The translations under genes were made by a program, and so were the position numbers. From contig NZ_AWOR01000044.1 of the NCBI RefSeq assembly GCF_000761245.1, forward strand, positions 78,969 to 142,968: DNA of 64,000 nt, given 5' to 3'. Under the pieces are notes generated by a model, which worked only from the letters and a program-made list of their open reading frames with translations, was not told the DNA's origin and made no database searches. This DNA comes from Comamonas testosteroni (lineage in GTDB: Bacteria > Pseudomonadota > Gammaproteobacteria > Burkholderiales > Burkholderiaceae_C). Positions 32,542 through 41,540 of this stretch are shown here, piece by piece (within the stretch, counting starts at the first letter, position 1; each line of letters begins with the position of its first letter).

Positions 32542-33114
32542 TCAGTCCTCATCCTCGACTTCATCGCCATCCATGGCCGCATTGAGCTCTTCCTGGACAT
32601 GGGGCGGCATGCCGTCTTCCCAGCCATGCTCGTCGACATAGGCATAGATATCGGGTTGCTCGCCGGGCACGGCCTGCAGCATGATGGCCGGAATCTGCCA
32701 TTTGGCTTCATCGCCCTTGACGGCTTCGCTGGTCCAGTCATAGCCAGGGTGCTTGTCATTGCCCGTGGGCGAAGCCAGATCGTTGGCCGGATCCCAGCCA
32801 ATGGTGGCGGGTGCAAGATTGCCCTGTTCAAAGCGCTGGCTCAGCGCCTGCACACGGGCCCAGCCTGAGCGGTTGATGCTGGGTACCTTGTCCTGCGAAG
32901 CATAGTGCTGGAAGTAGCCCGGCTGCTGATACCAGTACAAGGCCTTGGCAACGGCCGGCTCCAGCTTGGGATGCTTGCTGATCCAGTCGGGCAGCGCGCT
33001 GCCGTTGTCGTAGTTCATGGTGGTGACCACAGCCAGCCACTGAAGGGGCGTGGCAGTGGCCAGGAATTCCTTCATCAGATCCAGATACAGGGCATCAAAG
33101 TCGTCGTCATCCAT
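32542..33114 (-). CDS. DUF4274-like acidic protein
   Basis: The 190-residue soluble acidic protein, with an Asp/Glu-rich N-terminus and C-terminus (MDDDDFD, DGDEVEDED), has a central stretch LQWLAVVTTMNYDNGSALPDWISKHPKLEPAVAKALYWY that resembles DUF4274 proteins. It has no signal peptide or membrane segment. Function is unknown and the neighbours give no strong hint. Confidence 0.65.
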   Translation of the reverse strand: MDDDDFDALYLDLMKEFLATATPLQWLAVVTTMNYDNGSALPDWISKHPKLEPAVAKALYWYQQPGYFQHYASQDKVPSINRSGWARVQALSQRFEQGNLAPATIGWDPANDLASPTGNDKHPGYDWTSEAVKGDEAKWQIPAIMLQAVPGEQPDIYAYVDEHGWEDGMPPHVQEELNAAMDGDEVEDED

Positions 33115-33163
33115 GGCTCAGACTCCTCCAGGTTGCTTACATCCGCACGATAACAAACCAGGC

Positions 33164-33796
33164 CTAGGCGATCAAACGAGCATCCAGCCAGCCACGCAGG
33201 CTATTGATAAAGGCCCAGCCGCCGGCATGACGCGCCTGCTCCAGCGTCACCACCTGCTCTGTCAGCCGGCCCTGGGACAGGGCCAGTGCCCGCCCCACGC
33301 CCGGCAGCAGCCCGCATTGCAGCGGCGGGGTGACCCAGCGCCCATCCAGCTGCACGGCAATGTTGCCGCGCGTGCCTTCGGTGATCTGACCGTCCTCGTT
33401 GAAAAGCACGATATCGAAAATGTCGACGCTCTGGGGCTTGAAAGCGTCGTAATGCTGACGTACCGAAGTTTTGAAACGCACCACATCGCTATGCGCCACC
33501 GCGTTTGCAATGGGTTGATGCGCCAGCTGCAGCGCCACCGGCTGGACCGTGGGCGGCAAGGGCTCGGCCGTGATCTGCACTTCACCGGTGACCGAAAGCG
33601 CCAGCCGCACGCGCCAGTCGCCCAGGGCATGAGTCTGCCCGGCCATGCGCTCCATATCGGACTCCAGCTGCATCTGCATCAACGGATAGCGGAAATGCTG
33701 CGCAGTGATTTGCAAACGAGCCCAGTGCAAGGACCAATTCTGCCAACGGCCATCCTTGAGTGCCAGGGTTTCGAGGATTTCAAGATTCGTGTTCAT
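33164..33796 (-). CDS. pabC: Class IV aminotransferase, aminodeoxychorismate lyase type
   Basis: The 210-residue PLP enzyme has SLHWARLQ near residue 22, the KT (RFKTSVRQHYD) near residue 106 as the likely PLP lysine region, and the EGTRGNIAV motif near 140, characteristic of 4-amino-4-deoxychorismate lyase. It starts two bases after the pabB stop, so the two are co-translated. Together they make p-aminobenzoate for folate; a pabA glutamine amidotransferase gene is not in the window. Confidence 0.86.
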   Translation of the reverse strand: MNTNLEILETLALKDGRWQNWSLHWARLQITAQHFRYPLMQMQLESDMERMAGQTHALGDWRVRLALSVTGEVQITAEPLPPTVQPVALQLAHQPIANAVAHSDVVRFKTSVRQHYDAFKPQSVDIFDIVLFNEDGQITEGTRGNIAVQLDGRWVTPPLQCGLLPGVGRALALSQGRLTEQVVTLEQARHAGGWAFINSLRGWLDARLIA

Positions 33797-33798
33797 GC

Positions 33799-34977
33799 TC
33801 AAACGCCTTGCTCAAGCACCTTCAGAAAAGTCTGCTTGTGTTGCCATTCCATCCATTCGTCGGCCGCATTGGCGCTGGCCGTGATGCCGCTGCCTATGCC
33901 GCAGCTCAGGCCCCCGTTCCTGAGCACCACTGTGCGAATGGGAACATTGAACGTTGCGTGAATGCTCCCCGACTCAGCCCCGGGTCGCACCACGCCCAGC
34001 GCACCGCAGTAGACGCCACGAGGCTCGGGCTCCAGCTCGCGAATCAGGCGCATGGCCTGGCGCTTGGGCGCCCCGGTAATCGAGCCGCAAGGAAACAGCG
34101 CCTCGAACACATCCACCAGCCGCACATCCGAGCGTGTGCGTGCCACCACATCCGAAGTCATCTGCCAGACAGCCGGCAGCGCCTGAACCTGAAACAGCTG
34201 CGGCACTTTCACGCTGTGCGGCACGGCTATGCGTGACAGATCGTTGCGCAGCAAATCCACGATCATCACGTTCTCGGCCCGCTCCTTGGCCGACTCGCGC
34301 ATAGCTTGCGCAGCCCGTGCATCGGCTTCAGGGGTCTTGCCGCGCGCCGCCGTACCCTTCATGGGGCGGGTCAGAATCCGCTCGCCGTCCCAGTCGAAAA
34401 ACAGCTCCGGCGACAGCGACAGCACCTGCATGTCGCCGCAATCGACCAATGCCGCATAGCCTCCGGGCTGGGCCTGCCGCAGTCTTGCGAACAGCACCTG
34501 GGCCAGTGCGCTGGAATCGCCATCCTGCGGCGCCTCAAGCTCGGCAGACAGGGGGGCGGTGTAATTGATCTGATAGCAGTCGCCGGCTGCAATCGCCGCA
34601 TGGATACGTGCCACATGGGCATCGAACTGTTCGCGGCTCAGAGCCGTCTGCCAATGTATTGCCGCACAAGGCACGGGCGGGTTCTGCCCGCAGGCAGCCA
34701 GCGGCGCGCGGTGCAGGCCGAACCAGGCCAGCGGCTGGCCTGCTGCCGCGGCATGCACGGCCTGGGCATAGGCCCGGTCGAAAGCAGCGGCCGCCTCGTA
34801 GGCCAGCCAGCCCACGCACCACAGGCCCTGTTCGGCCGCCTGCTGCACGGCCTCCAGCACGGCCGGCACATCCTCGGGAGCATGGGCTTGCAATATGCGC
34901 TCGGGCTCGCCAAAGCCATGCTGCAGACGGGCAGCACCCGCCTGCCAGGGAGCGGTGAAATCAAGAACGGTTTTCAA
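33799..34977 (-). CDS. pabB: Aminodeoxychorismate synthase component I
   Basis: The 392-residue chorismate-binding enzyme has GDCYQINYTAPL near residue 130, the PMKGTAARG motif (Lys of PIKGT marks PabB rather than TrpE) near 210, ENVMIVDLLRNDLSRIA near 240, and the C-terminal PCGSITGAPK and GGLSCGIGSGIT motifs. It makes 4-amino-4-deoxychorismate from chorismate. A first Met is at 34977. The N-terminal TrpE_N-like region is short, as in other stand-alone PabB forms. Confidence 0.92.
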   Translation of the reverse strand: MKTVLDFTAPWQAGAARLQHGFGEPERILQAHAPEDVPAVLEAVQQAAEQGLWCVGWLAYEAAAAFDRAYAQAVHAAAAGQPLAWFGLHRAPLAACGQNPPVPCAAIHWQTALSREQFDAHVARIHAAIAAGDCYQINYTAPLSAELEAPQDGDSSALAQVLFARLRQAQPGGYAALVDCGDMQVLSLSPELFFDWDGERILTRPMKGTAARGKTPEADARAAQAMRESAKERAENVMIVDLLRNDLSRIAVPHSVKVPQLFQVQALPAVWQMTSDVVARTRSDVRLVDVFEALFPCGSITGAPKRQAMRLIRELEPEPRGVYCGALGVVRPGAESGSIHATFNVPIRTVVLRNGGLSCGIGSGITASANAADEWMEWQHKQTFLKVLEQGV

Positions 34978-35060
34978 GTCAGATCACCTGCAAGCGCACT
35001 ATCGATATGCGCCGAATGCTATCAAACTTGCTATATCCATCAGCCTGGCATTGCCGGCAT

Positions 35061-35092
35061 AAAAAAACGCGCTGAAGGATTCCCTCAGCGCG
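35061..35092 (-). terminator. Terminator of DUF4148 gene
   Basis: CGCGCTGA (35068-35075) and TCAGCGCG (35085-35092) form the stem; on the minus strand a 7-T run follows. Confidence 0.85.
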
Positions 35093-35139
35093 CATCCACC
35101 AATGGGCCACCTCTGTCGGGTGGCTAAGAGAGAACTCTG

Positions 35140-35439
35140 TTACTTGCCGCCCAGTTGCGACTGGTACTTGGCTACGGCAGCCGTGTAGGCGGGGCTGGCC
35201 AGCAGACGCTGATATTCGGCATAAGCCTTGCGGTACTCGGTGCTGAATTCTGTTTCGACATAAGCCGCAGGCGTGGGCATATAGCCAAGACCTGCACGCT
35301 GGTACATCTCAAGGTCGGCCATCACTTCGGCACGACTTTTGCTGGAGGTTACGGAAGTTTGGGGGAGGTCTTGGGCCATGGCAACTGCGGCGCTGGCGGT
35401 CAGTACAGCTGCAGTCAACAAACGGGTGAGGGAGCGCAT
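35140..35439 (-). CDS. DUF4148 secreted protein
   Basis: The 99-residue precursor has a signal peptide (MRSLTRLLTAAVLTASAAVAMA) and a short mature region with the SRAEVMADLEMYQRAGL segment typical of DUF4148, abundant in Burkholderiales. It is periplasmic; the function is unknown. The ATG 35439 is preferred to the ORF start at 35493 because the signal peptide begins there. It is monocistronic with its own terminator. Confidence 0.87.
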   Translation of the reverse strand: MRSLTRLLTAAVLTASAAVAMAQDLPQTSVTSSKSRAEVMADLEMYQRAGLGYMPTPAAYVETEFSTEYRKAYAEYQRLLASPAYTAAVAKYQSQLGGK

Positions 35440-35570
35440 TTTCAATCCTTTCAACGGCGCAGCAGCGGAAAGAAGACCTGCCGCGTGCTGCACGACTGAA
35501 CTATGCGCCCGGCCCCCATGGGCCGTCTGTGCGTTTTCTCACGCAAAAACTCATTTCACATTGCGAAAAG

Positions 35571-36302
35571 TCAATGCGCTTCTTCGAGCAGCAGTCGCAG
35601 GCCATCGACGCGGCAAAGACGCAGATTGCGCCCCTCGCGCCTGAGCAGGCCCAGGCGCGTGAGCCGCGACATCTCGCGTGCGACCTCTTCACGGCTGGTG
35701 CCCAGCATCAGGGCCAGGTCGTTCTGGCGCGGGGCCGGCGAAAGCAGCGCCTCGTCGTTCTCGACTCCCGCCATCTCGGCGCGCTCCAGCAACTGGGCAT
35801 GCAGGCGGCCGCGCACCGTGAGGGTTCCCAGGCTGACCACGCGCCGCGCCAGCACGCCCGTCAGCTCGTTCAGCCGCTGAATCACGGCGCGCATGACCTG
35901 GACATCGCTCATGATCAGCGCTTCCAGCTCCGTATTGGATAGCGATGCCACCAGACTGGCCTGCGTGGCCTGCACCTGCACCGCGACGGTGCGCGGCGGC
36001 TGCGCAGCAAAGGCACCAAAGAAAAAACCCGGTCCCAGATACCCCACGATCATGGCCCGCCCGCTGATGCTGTGACCCGCCACACTGAGCTGCCCGCTGA
36101 TCAGCATATAGATGCGGCGGTCGGTATAGGCCCCCTGAAGCACCTGCCCAGTTTCCAGCCTGTGCCACCGGCATTGCCCCGCCAGCACGGACAGCCTCTC
36201 GTCGGAAAGCGACTCCAGCCAGCTCACGTTGCGCAATCCCTGCCAGGCAACGGCTGACACAGGCGCTGAAACCGAGGACTGCGGGGACTCGAGCATGGAC
36301 AT
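35571..36302 (-). CDS. Crp/Fnr-family transcriptional regulator
   Basis: The 243-residue protein has an N-terminal cyclic-nucleotide-binding-like beta barrel (about 20-140) and a C-terminal winged helix (about 165-235; [27 protein letters not shown]). There is no N-terminal Cys cluster of the Fnr type, so oxygen sensing by a 4Fe-4S cluster is not indicated. The ATG at 36302 follows an AAGG site. It is divergent from panB; its target genes are unknown. Confidence 0.88.
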   Translation of the reverse strand: MSMLESPQSSVSAPVSAVAWQGLRNVSWLESLSDERLSVLAGQCRWHRLETGQVLQGAYTDRRIYMLISGQLSVAGHSISGRAMIVGYLGPGFFFGAFAAQPPRTVAVQVQATQASLVASLSNTELEALIMSDVQVMRAVIQRLNELTGVLARRVVSLGTLTVRGRLHAQLLERAEMAGVENDEALLSPAPRQNDLALMLGTSREEVAREMSRLTRLGLLRREGRNLRLCRVDGLRLLLEEAH

Positions 36303-36440
36303 GAACCACCTTGTGCAAAAAAGAAAGGGAAGGCCGCAGAACGCAGGGCCATGCAATGCAGACCACACAGCATAGTAAGGTGGCCGACAGCAGCCATACC
36401 CTTTTCAACGTGGCGCTGCAGCGCAGCATCGCATAGACTC

Positions 36441-36458
36441 GCGGGCAAATTTGCCTGC
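36441..36458. promoter_or_regulatory. Palindrome upstream of panB
   Basis: GGCAAATTTGCC (36444-36455) is a perfect 12-bp palindrome extended by GC on both sides across one mismatch, 52 bases before the panB start. Operator candidate for panB or the divergent Crp/Fnr gene. Confidence 0.45.
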
Positions 36459-36506
36459 AGGCTTTTTCTGCGGGGCCAGGCCATAGACAAGACCAGGAGA
36501 CATCCC

Positions 36507-37376
36507 ATGACCGCCAGCGGCACGCCTTACGGCACCATTCCCCCCTCTTCGCCCCAGCCCCAGCGCCGCCCTGTCAGCCTGCCGCGCCTGGCCCAGATGC
36601 GCGCGGCCGGGGAAAAAATCACCATGCTCACGGCCTATGACGCCACTTTTGCCGCCGTGGCCGATGCTGCCGGTGTGGAATGCATCCTGGTCGGCGACTC
36701 GCTGGGCATGGTCTGCCAGGGCCTGCACAGCACCGTGGGCGTGACGCTTCAGGATATGGCCTATCACACGGCCAGCGTCACGCGCGGCCTGCACCGCGCC
36801 CAGGCCACGGCCTGGGTGATTGCCGACATGCCCTACGGCAGCTATGCCGAAAGTCCCGAGCAGGCCATGCGCAGTGCCTGCGAGCTGATGCAGGCCGGCG
36901 CCCATATGGTCAAGCTCGAAGGCGGCGGCTGGACCGCTCCCACCGTGCGCTTTCTCGTCGATCGCGGCGTGCCCGTCTGCGCCCATCTGGGACTGACGCC
37001 GCAGACCGTGCATGCCCTGGGCGGCTACCGCGTCCAGGGCAAGGATGAGCAGGCCGCAGCCACGCTGCGCCAGCATGCGCTGGAGTTGCAGGACGCCGGG
37101 GCCGCCATGCTGGTGCTGGAGATGGTGCCAGCAGCCCTGTCCGCCCAGCTGACCGAGGAGCTGCCGCTGTGCCACACCATCGGCATTGGCGCGGGCAGTG
37201 GCACGGCCGGCCAGGTTCTGGTGCTGCACGACATGCTGGGCGTGAACCTGGGCAAGATGGCCAAGTTCGTGCACAACTTCATGGCCGATGCAGGCAGCGT
37301 CAAGGGTGCCATGGAAGCCTATGTGCAGGCCGTCAAGAATGGCAGCTTCCCCGACAATGCGCTGCATGCTTGGTAA
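36507..37376 (+). CDS. panB: 3-methyl-2-oxobutanoate hydroxymethyltransferase
   Basis: The 289-residue enzyme makes ketopantoate from alpha-ketoisovalerate and methylene-THF. Motifs [17 protein letters not shown] (near residue 40), [23 protein letters not shown] and [21 protein letters not shown] are all present, including the metal and catalytic acid residues. The ATG 36507 lies behind AGGAGACA; the N-terminal 22 residues form a Pro/Ser-rich extension. panC follows 128 bases downstream, with a MITE-like element in between. Confidence 0.95.
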   Translation: MTASGTPYGTIPPSSPQPQRRPVSLPRLAQMRAAGEKITMLTAYDATFAAVADAAGVECILVGDSLGMVCQGLHSTVGVTLQDMAYHTASVTRGLHRAQATAWVIADMPYGSYAESPEQAMRSACELMQAGAHMVKLEGGGWTAPTVRFLVDRGVPVCAHLGLTPQTVHALGGYRVQGKDEQAAATLRQHALELQDAGAAMLVLEMVPAALSAQLTEELPLCHTIGIGAGSGTAGQVLVLHDMLGVNLGKMAKFVHNFMADAGSVKGAMEAYVQAVKNGSFPDNALHAW

Positions 37377-37399
37377 GGCCGGGCCTTTGTTTTTGTCAC

Positions 37400-37476
37400 G
37401 ACTTACGCAAAACGGGCTCGGGCCGGGCGACTGTCTCAGAAGGCAGGCCGTTGTTGCACTCTTGTTTGTGTAAGTC
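37400..37476. mobile_element. MITE-like element between panB and panC
   Basis: GACTTACGCAAA (37400-37411) and TTTGTGTAAGTC (37465-37476) are terminal inverted repeats with one mismatch in 12, bounding a 77-bp non-coding element. It contains no ORF. A target-site duplication is not clear. Confidence 0.5.
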
Positions 37477-37504
37477 CTATTTGTTTTCCCCCACTGTTTG
37501 AGTC

Positions 37505-38344
37505 ATGCAAATCGTTCACACCATCGCCGACCTGCGCGCCGCCCTGGCCGGTCGCGGCCGCCCTGCTTTCGTGCCCACCATGGGCAATCTGCACGAGGGC
37601 CATCTCTGCCTCGTGCGCCAGGCCCGCCAGCATGGCGATGTGACCGTGGCCAGCATCTTCGTGAACCGCCTGCAGTTTCTGCCCCACGAAGACTTCGACA
37701 GCTACCCGCGCACCTTCGATGCCGACTGCGCCAAGCTCGAAGCCGAGGGCTGCGACATCGTCTTCGCCCCCAGGGAGAAAGACCTCTACCCCGAGCCGCA
37801 GACCTTCAAGGTCCAGCCCGATGCACAGCTGGCAGATATTCTGGAGGGGCACTTCCGCCCCGGCTTCTTTACCGGCGTCTGCACCGTGGTCATGAAGCTG
37901 TTCCAGGCCGTGTTTGCGACCACGGGCGGCGGAGCGGCCGTTTTCGGGCAGAAGGACTATCAGCAGCTGATGGTGATCCGCCGCATGGTGCAGCAGTTCG
38001 CCCTGCCCATAGAGATCATCGGTTGCGCCACGGCGCGCGCCGACAGCGGCCTGGCACTGAGCTCGCGCAACGGCTACCTCAGCGATGAGCAGCGTGTGCA
38101 GGCCATGGCGCTGTCGCAGGCGCTCAAGGCCCTGGCCGATGCCGCACGCCAGGGCGGCAATCTGGCCGATCTCGAAGCGCAGGCCATGGCCGCGCTGCGC
38201 GCCAAGGGCTGGGAGCCCGACTATCTGAGCGTGCGCCAGCGCAGCGATCTGCAGACGCCTGCCGATGCGCGCAGCGGCGAGCTGGTGGCCCTGGGCGCGG
38301 CACGCCTGGGCAGCACCAGGCTCATAGACAACCTGGAGTTCTAG
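37505..38344 (+). CDS. panC: Pantothenate synthetase
   Basis: The 279-residue ATP-dependent ligase joins pantoate and beta-alanine. It carries [14 protein letters not shown] (HIGH-like) near residue 25, FVNRLQF and EDFDSYPRT near 55-70, [13 protein letters not shown] near 125 and GQKDYQQL near 158 (Gln in place of the usual Glu before KDYQQL), then ALSSRNGYL. Length is normal. Repeat copy 6 begins nine bases after its stop. Confidence 0.94.
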   Translation: MQIVHTIADLRAALAGRGRPAFVPTMGNLHEGHLCLVRQARQHGDVTVASIFVNRLQFLPHEDFDSYPRTFDADCAKLEAEGCDIVFAPREKDLYPEPQTFKVQPDAQLADILEGHFRPGFFTGVCTVVMKLFQAVFATTGGGAAVFGQKDYQQLMVIRRMVQQFALPIEIIGCATARADSGLALSSRNGYLSDEQRVQAMALSQALKALADAARQGGNLADLEAQAMAALRAKGWEPDYLSVRQRSDLQTPADARSGELVALGAARLGSTRLIDNLEF

Positions 38345-38352
38345 GATTCCGA

Positions 38353-38465
38353 ATCCCTCTCAGGCGCTTTGTGGCGGAGGCATGCGGGCGGCGGGCGGCG
38401 GGCAGCACACCTGCTGCGGCGCGGCCGGCCCAGGATCAGTCCCTTGCCCTGTGTCTCTGCTTCGG
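38353..38465 (+). repeat. Post-stop repeat, copy 6 (after panC), degenerate
   Basis: It keeps CCCTCTCAGGCGCTTTG at the start and the GCTGCGGCGCGGCCGGCCCAGG segment shared with copy 5, but the central hairpin is replaced by a GGCGGGCG-rich stretch. Confidence 0.65.
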
Positions 38466-38536
38466 GCCGCGCCCGTGTCAACTTCGGGCCGCGCCAGTGT
38501 CAGGCATCAAGAGCAATGCAGAGGCTTCGAGCACTC

Positions 38537-38938
38537 TCAGCACTGGTAGGAGTCTACCGATGAGCGACCGGGCAGAGCCTGCAGCTCAAGTCCCTGCCCC
38601 TTGAGCCGGCAAAACAGGCCGTCGCCCACTTCCAGCTCCAGCACAAAACCGGCATCGCTGGCAAAAGGCAGGGGCAGGCGGCGCAGGCGCTGCCCGGCAA
38701 TATGCAGCTGCGCTTGCCGGACACGGCCCACAGCGGCCAGAATTGGAGTCAGATCCGCCTCCAGCGCTTTGTCAGTCTGCGCAATGTGCTTGCATATTAA
38801 TAGCAACGGCTGCCACAGCCCCTCGCCAGCGCCGGCTCGGTCACTGTCATGCACACGGGCCGCGGAAAAGCGGATCTGCAGCGCGCCGCTGTGCAGGCTG
38901 ATCGCGGCGACCTCGGAATCTTCAAACTCGAAATTCAT
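38537..38938 (-). CDS. Hypothetical protein
   Basis: The 133-residue protein from ATG 38938 (MNFEFEDSEV) has an alternating beta-strand pattern and no membrane segment, signal or recognised motif. The ORF extends to 39016, but the internal Met gives a cleaner N-terminus with acidic residues. It is divergent from the MaoC hydratase gene. Confidence 0.6.
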   Translation of the reverse strand: MNFEFEDSEVAAISLHSGALQIRFSAARVHDSDRAGAGEGLWQPLLLICKHIAQTDKALEADLTPILAAVGRVRQAQLHIAGQRLRRLPLPFASDAGFVLELEVGDGLFCRLKGQGLELQALPGRSSVDSYQC

Positions 38939-39038
38939 GCGTCCGAGCATAGCGCTCTGGCACCTTGGCAACAGCGGCCGGGGCCGCTGCCGCGCATACT
39001 GTCGGCTACTCCACACCCAAGAAGGAAAGAGGAGCCAA

Positions 39039-39488
39039 ATGAGCGAAAAACTGTATCTGGACGATCTGTACGTTGGCCAGAAGTTCGTCAGCGAGGGCTA
39101 CCCGCTGGATGAGGCGCAAATCATTGCCTATGCCAGGCAGTTCGATCCCCAGGTCTTTCACCTCGACCCCGAAGCTGCCAAGCACACCTTCTTCCAGGGC
39201 CTGGCCGCCAGCGGCTGGCATACGGCCTCCATCAGCATGCTGCTGGTGACGCAGAGCATTCCCCTGGCCGACGGCGTGATCGGCGGCGGCATGGAGGAGC
39301 TGGCCTGGCCCCAGCCCACGCGCCCCGGTGACGTGCTGCAGGTGGAGTCCGAAATCGTGGAGATCATTCCCTCCCAGTCCAAACCCAACCGGGCCCTGGT
39401 GCGCGTGCTCTCCCACACCAAAAACCAGCGCGGCGAGGTGCTGCAGCGCTTCAGGCCCAAGATGGTGTGCTTCAAGCGCCCTGGCTGA
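39039..39488 (+). CDS. MaoC-like (R)-hydratase
   Basis: The 149-residue hot-dog-fold protein has YARQFDPQVFHLDPEAA (near residue 30) and the GLAASGWHTASISMLL helix (near 55), which carry the Asp/His dyad region of (R)-specific enoyl-CoA hydratases. It may supply (R)-3-hydroxyacyl-CoA, for example to polyhydroxyalkanoate synthesis; a phasin-like gene 1.6 kb downstream is compatible with that but is not proof. Strong ribosome site GAAGGAAAGAGGAG precedes the ATG. Confidence 0.85.
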   Translation: MSEKLYLDDLYVGQKFVSEGYPLDEAQIIAYARQFDPQVFHLDPEAAKHTFFQGLAASGWHTASISMLLVTQSIPLADGVIGGGMEELAWPQPTRPGDVLQVESEIVEIIPSQSKPNRALVRVLSHTKNQRGEVLQRFRPKMVCFKRPG

Positions 39489-39579
39489 CCCTCACGCAGC
39501 AAAAGTCCCGGGCACTGCTTAACATCGCCCACCGGCGCTGCCTGCCCTGTACAGACAGCGCCTCACTTGCTGCTGCGAT

Positions 39580-41061
39580 ATGAACCCCAATTTTTCCCTG
39601 AGCCGATGGCGCGCCGAATGGGCGCCCAGCGTACCGCGCGAGCTGCTGGCCGGTGCCGTCGCCACGTTTGCGCTGATTCCCGAGGTCATTGCCTTTTCCT
39701 TTGTCGCGGGCGTGGACCCGGCCGTGGGGCTGTACGCCTCCTTCATCATCAGCATCGTGATTGCCGTGTTCGGCGCGCGCCCGGCCATGGTCTCGGCAGC
39801 GGCCGGCTCGGTGGCCCTGGTGGCCGCGCCGCTGGTCGCATCACATGGTCTGCAATATCTGCTGGCCGCAGGCCTGCTGGCCGGGGCCATGCAGATCGCC
39901 TTCGGCCTGTGCAAGATGGGCTCTCTGGTGCGCTTTGTCTCCAGCTCGGTGCGCACGGGTTTTGTCAACGCGCTGGCCATTCTGATCTTTTCAGCCCAGC
40001 TGCCGCATCTGCATGGCGCCAACACCGCCACCTGGGTCATGCTGGCCCTGGGCCTGGCCCTGATCTACGGCCTGCCCTGGCTGGGACAGCGACTGCAGCT
40101 CAAGGCGCTGGGCGCCATTCCCTCACCTCTGATCTGCGTGCTGGTGCTGACACTGCTGGCCAGTTTCATGGGTCTGCCGCTCAAGACCGTGGCCGATCTC
40201 GGTCATCTGCCAGACAGCCTGCCGCTGTTCGCCCTGCCCGAAATCCCCGCGAGCCTGGAGACGCTGCGCATCATCGCCCTGCCTGCCCTGGCCATTGCCA
40301 TGGTGGGCCTGCTGGAGTCGGTACTCACGGCAGCCGTGGTGGACGACCTGACGGGCACGCCCAGCAACAAGAGCCGCGAATGCACGGGCCTGGGCCTGGC
40401 CAATGTCTCGGCCAGCCTGTTCGGCGGCATTGCGGGCTGCGGCATGATCGGCCAGGCCGTGGGCAATGTGAAATACGGCGGCCGCGGTCGTCTGTCCACC
40501 CTGTTTGCCGGGGTGTTTCTGCTGATTCTGATGGTCGCCCTCAAGCCCTGGGTGTCCCGGGTGCCGGTGATTGCTCTGGTGGCCATCATGGTCATGGTGT
40601 CGGTCTCGACCTTTGACTGGAAGTCCCTGGGCAATATGGTGCGCCACCCGCGTCTGTCCAGCTCGGTGATGCTGGTGACGGTGGTCATCACCATCGCCAC
40701 CCACAATCTGGCCGCCGGCGTGGTGGCCGGCGTGCTGCTCTCAGGCGTGTTCTTCACCTTCAAGGTGGCCAATATGCTGCAGGTCCGGGGCAGCCTGGAC
40801 GAGGCCGGCGATCTCTATACCTGGACGGTGAGCGGCCAGGTGTTCTTTGCCTCGGCCGATGCGCTGATCGAGGCCTTCGACGTGCGTGCCGCGGCCGGCA
40901 GGCAGGCCCGCATCGATGTGAGTGGTGCTCATTTCTGGGACATCACCGCCGTGGGCGCGCTGGACAAGGTGATGGAGCGCCTGCGCCAGCATGGCTGCCG
41001 CGTGGAGCTCAAGGGCCTGGACGAGGCCAGTCAGCGGCTCATAGAACGCATCAGGGTCTAG
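39580..41061 (+). CDS. SulP-family anion transporter with STAS domain
   Basis: The 493-residue protein has 10 to 12 membrane helices of the SulP/SLC26 type. It begins with ELLAGAVATFALIPEVIAFSFVAGVDP and continues through LTGTPSNKSRECTGLGLANVSASLFGGIAGCGMIG, and ends in a cytoplasmic STAS domain (about 400-493; IDVSGAHFWDITAVGALDKVM). Substrate may be sulfate, bicarbonate or a dicarboxylate; no carbonic anhydrase gene is adjacent. Confidence 0.9.
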   Translation: MNPNFSLSRWRAEWAPSVPRELLAGAVATFALIPEVIAFSFVAGVDPAVGLYASFIISIVIAVFGARPAMVSAAAGSVALVAAPLVASHGLQYLLAAGLLAGAMQIAFGLCKMGSLVRFVSSSVRTGFVNALAILIFSAQLPHLHGANTATWVMLALGLALIYGLPWLGQRLQLKALGAIPSPLICVLVLTLLASFMGLPLKTVADLGHLPDSLPLFALPEIPASLETLRIIALPALAIAMVGLLESVLTAAVVDDLTGTPSNKSRECTGLGLANVSASLFGGIAGCGMIGQAVGNVKYGGRGRLSTLFAGVFLLILMVALKPWVSRVPVIALVAIMVMVSVSTFDWKSLGNMVRHPRLSSSVMLVTVVITIATHNLAAGVVAGVLLSGVFFTFKVANMLQVRGSLDEAGDLYTWTVSGQVFFASADALIEAFDVRAAAGRQARIDVSGAHFWDITAVGALDKVMERLRQHGCRVELKGLDEASQRLIERIRV

Positions 41062-41081
41062 GTTTGGCGGCCGGTGGCCGC

Positions 41082-41453
41082 TTATTTCAGGCTGGTCTGC
41101 GACAAGCGCTTGGCATTGGCCACCGCCTTGCGGCGAATCGGCGCCAGGCTTCTGGCCGCCACCTTGTCGGCTGCCACGGGCAGCTTCTGGCTCATGGTCC
41201 AGGGGTTGCGCATCCAGGCCAGACACAGTTGCTGCTGCACCTTGAACATTTCGGCCCCCATGGTCAGCCAGGCTTGGCTGAAGGCGACCTGCTTTTCCAC
41301 CACCATGCGCGTGAACTCCTTCTGATCGCGCGCGGAGAGCACCGGACCGCTGAGCGCCATGCGCGTGAGCCGGTGGTTGATGACCTGAGGCACGGCCATG
41401 CTGATGTCCAGCAGCTCGCTGGCAGTGCGGTGAGGGATGGCGGATTCAGGCAT
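41082..41453 (-). CDS. Phasin-like granule-associated protein
   Basis: The 123-residue helical protein from ATG 41453, behind a clear AAGGAG site, resembles polyhydroxyalkanoate granule-associated phasin-type proteins: amphipathic helices with QVINHRLTRMA and a hydrophobic QAWLTMGAEMFKVQQQLCLAWM centre, and a basic C-terminus (RRKAVANAKRL). It probably coats storage granules; identification rests on general character, not on a unique motif. It converges on the SulP gene. Confidence 0.65.
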   Translation of the reverse strand: MPESAIPHRTASELLDISMAVPQVINHRLTRMALSGPVLSARDQKEFTRMVVEKQVAFSQAWLTMGAEMFKVQQQLCLAWMRNPWTMSQKLPVAADKVAARSLAPIRRKAVANAKRLSQTSLK

Positions 41454-41540
41454 GTGTAACTCCTTGCATTCAGGCGCTTTATTGTGCACTGCAACATAGA
41501 AGTTTGCGCAAGCTCACTTGCGAAAGCCCTATCGCCAAAC

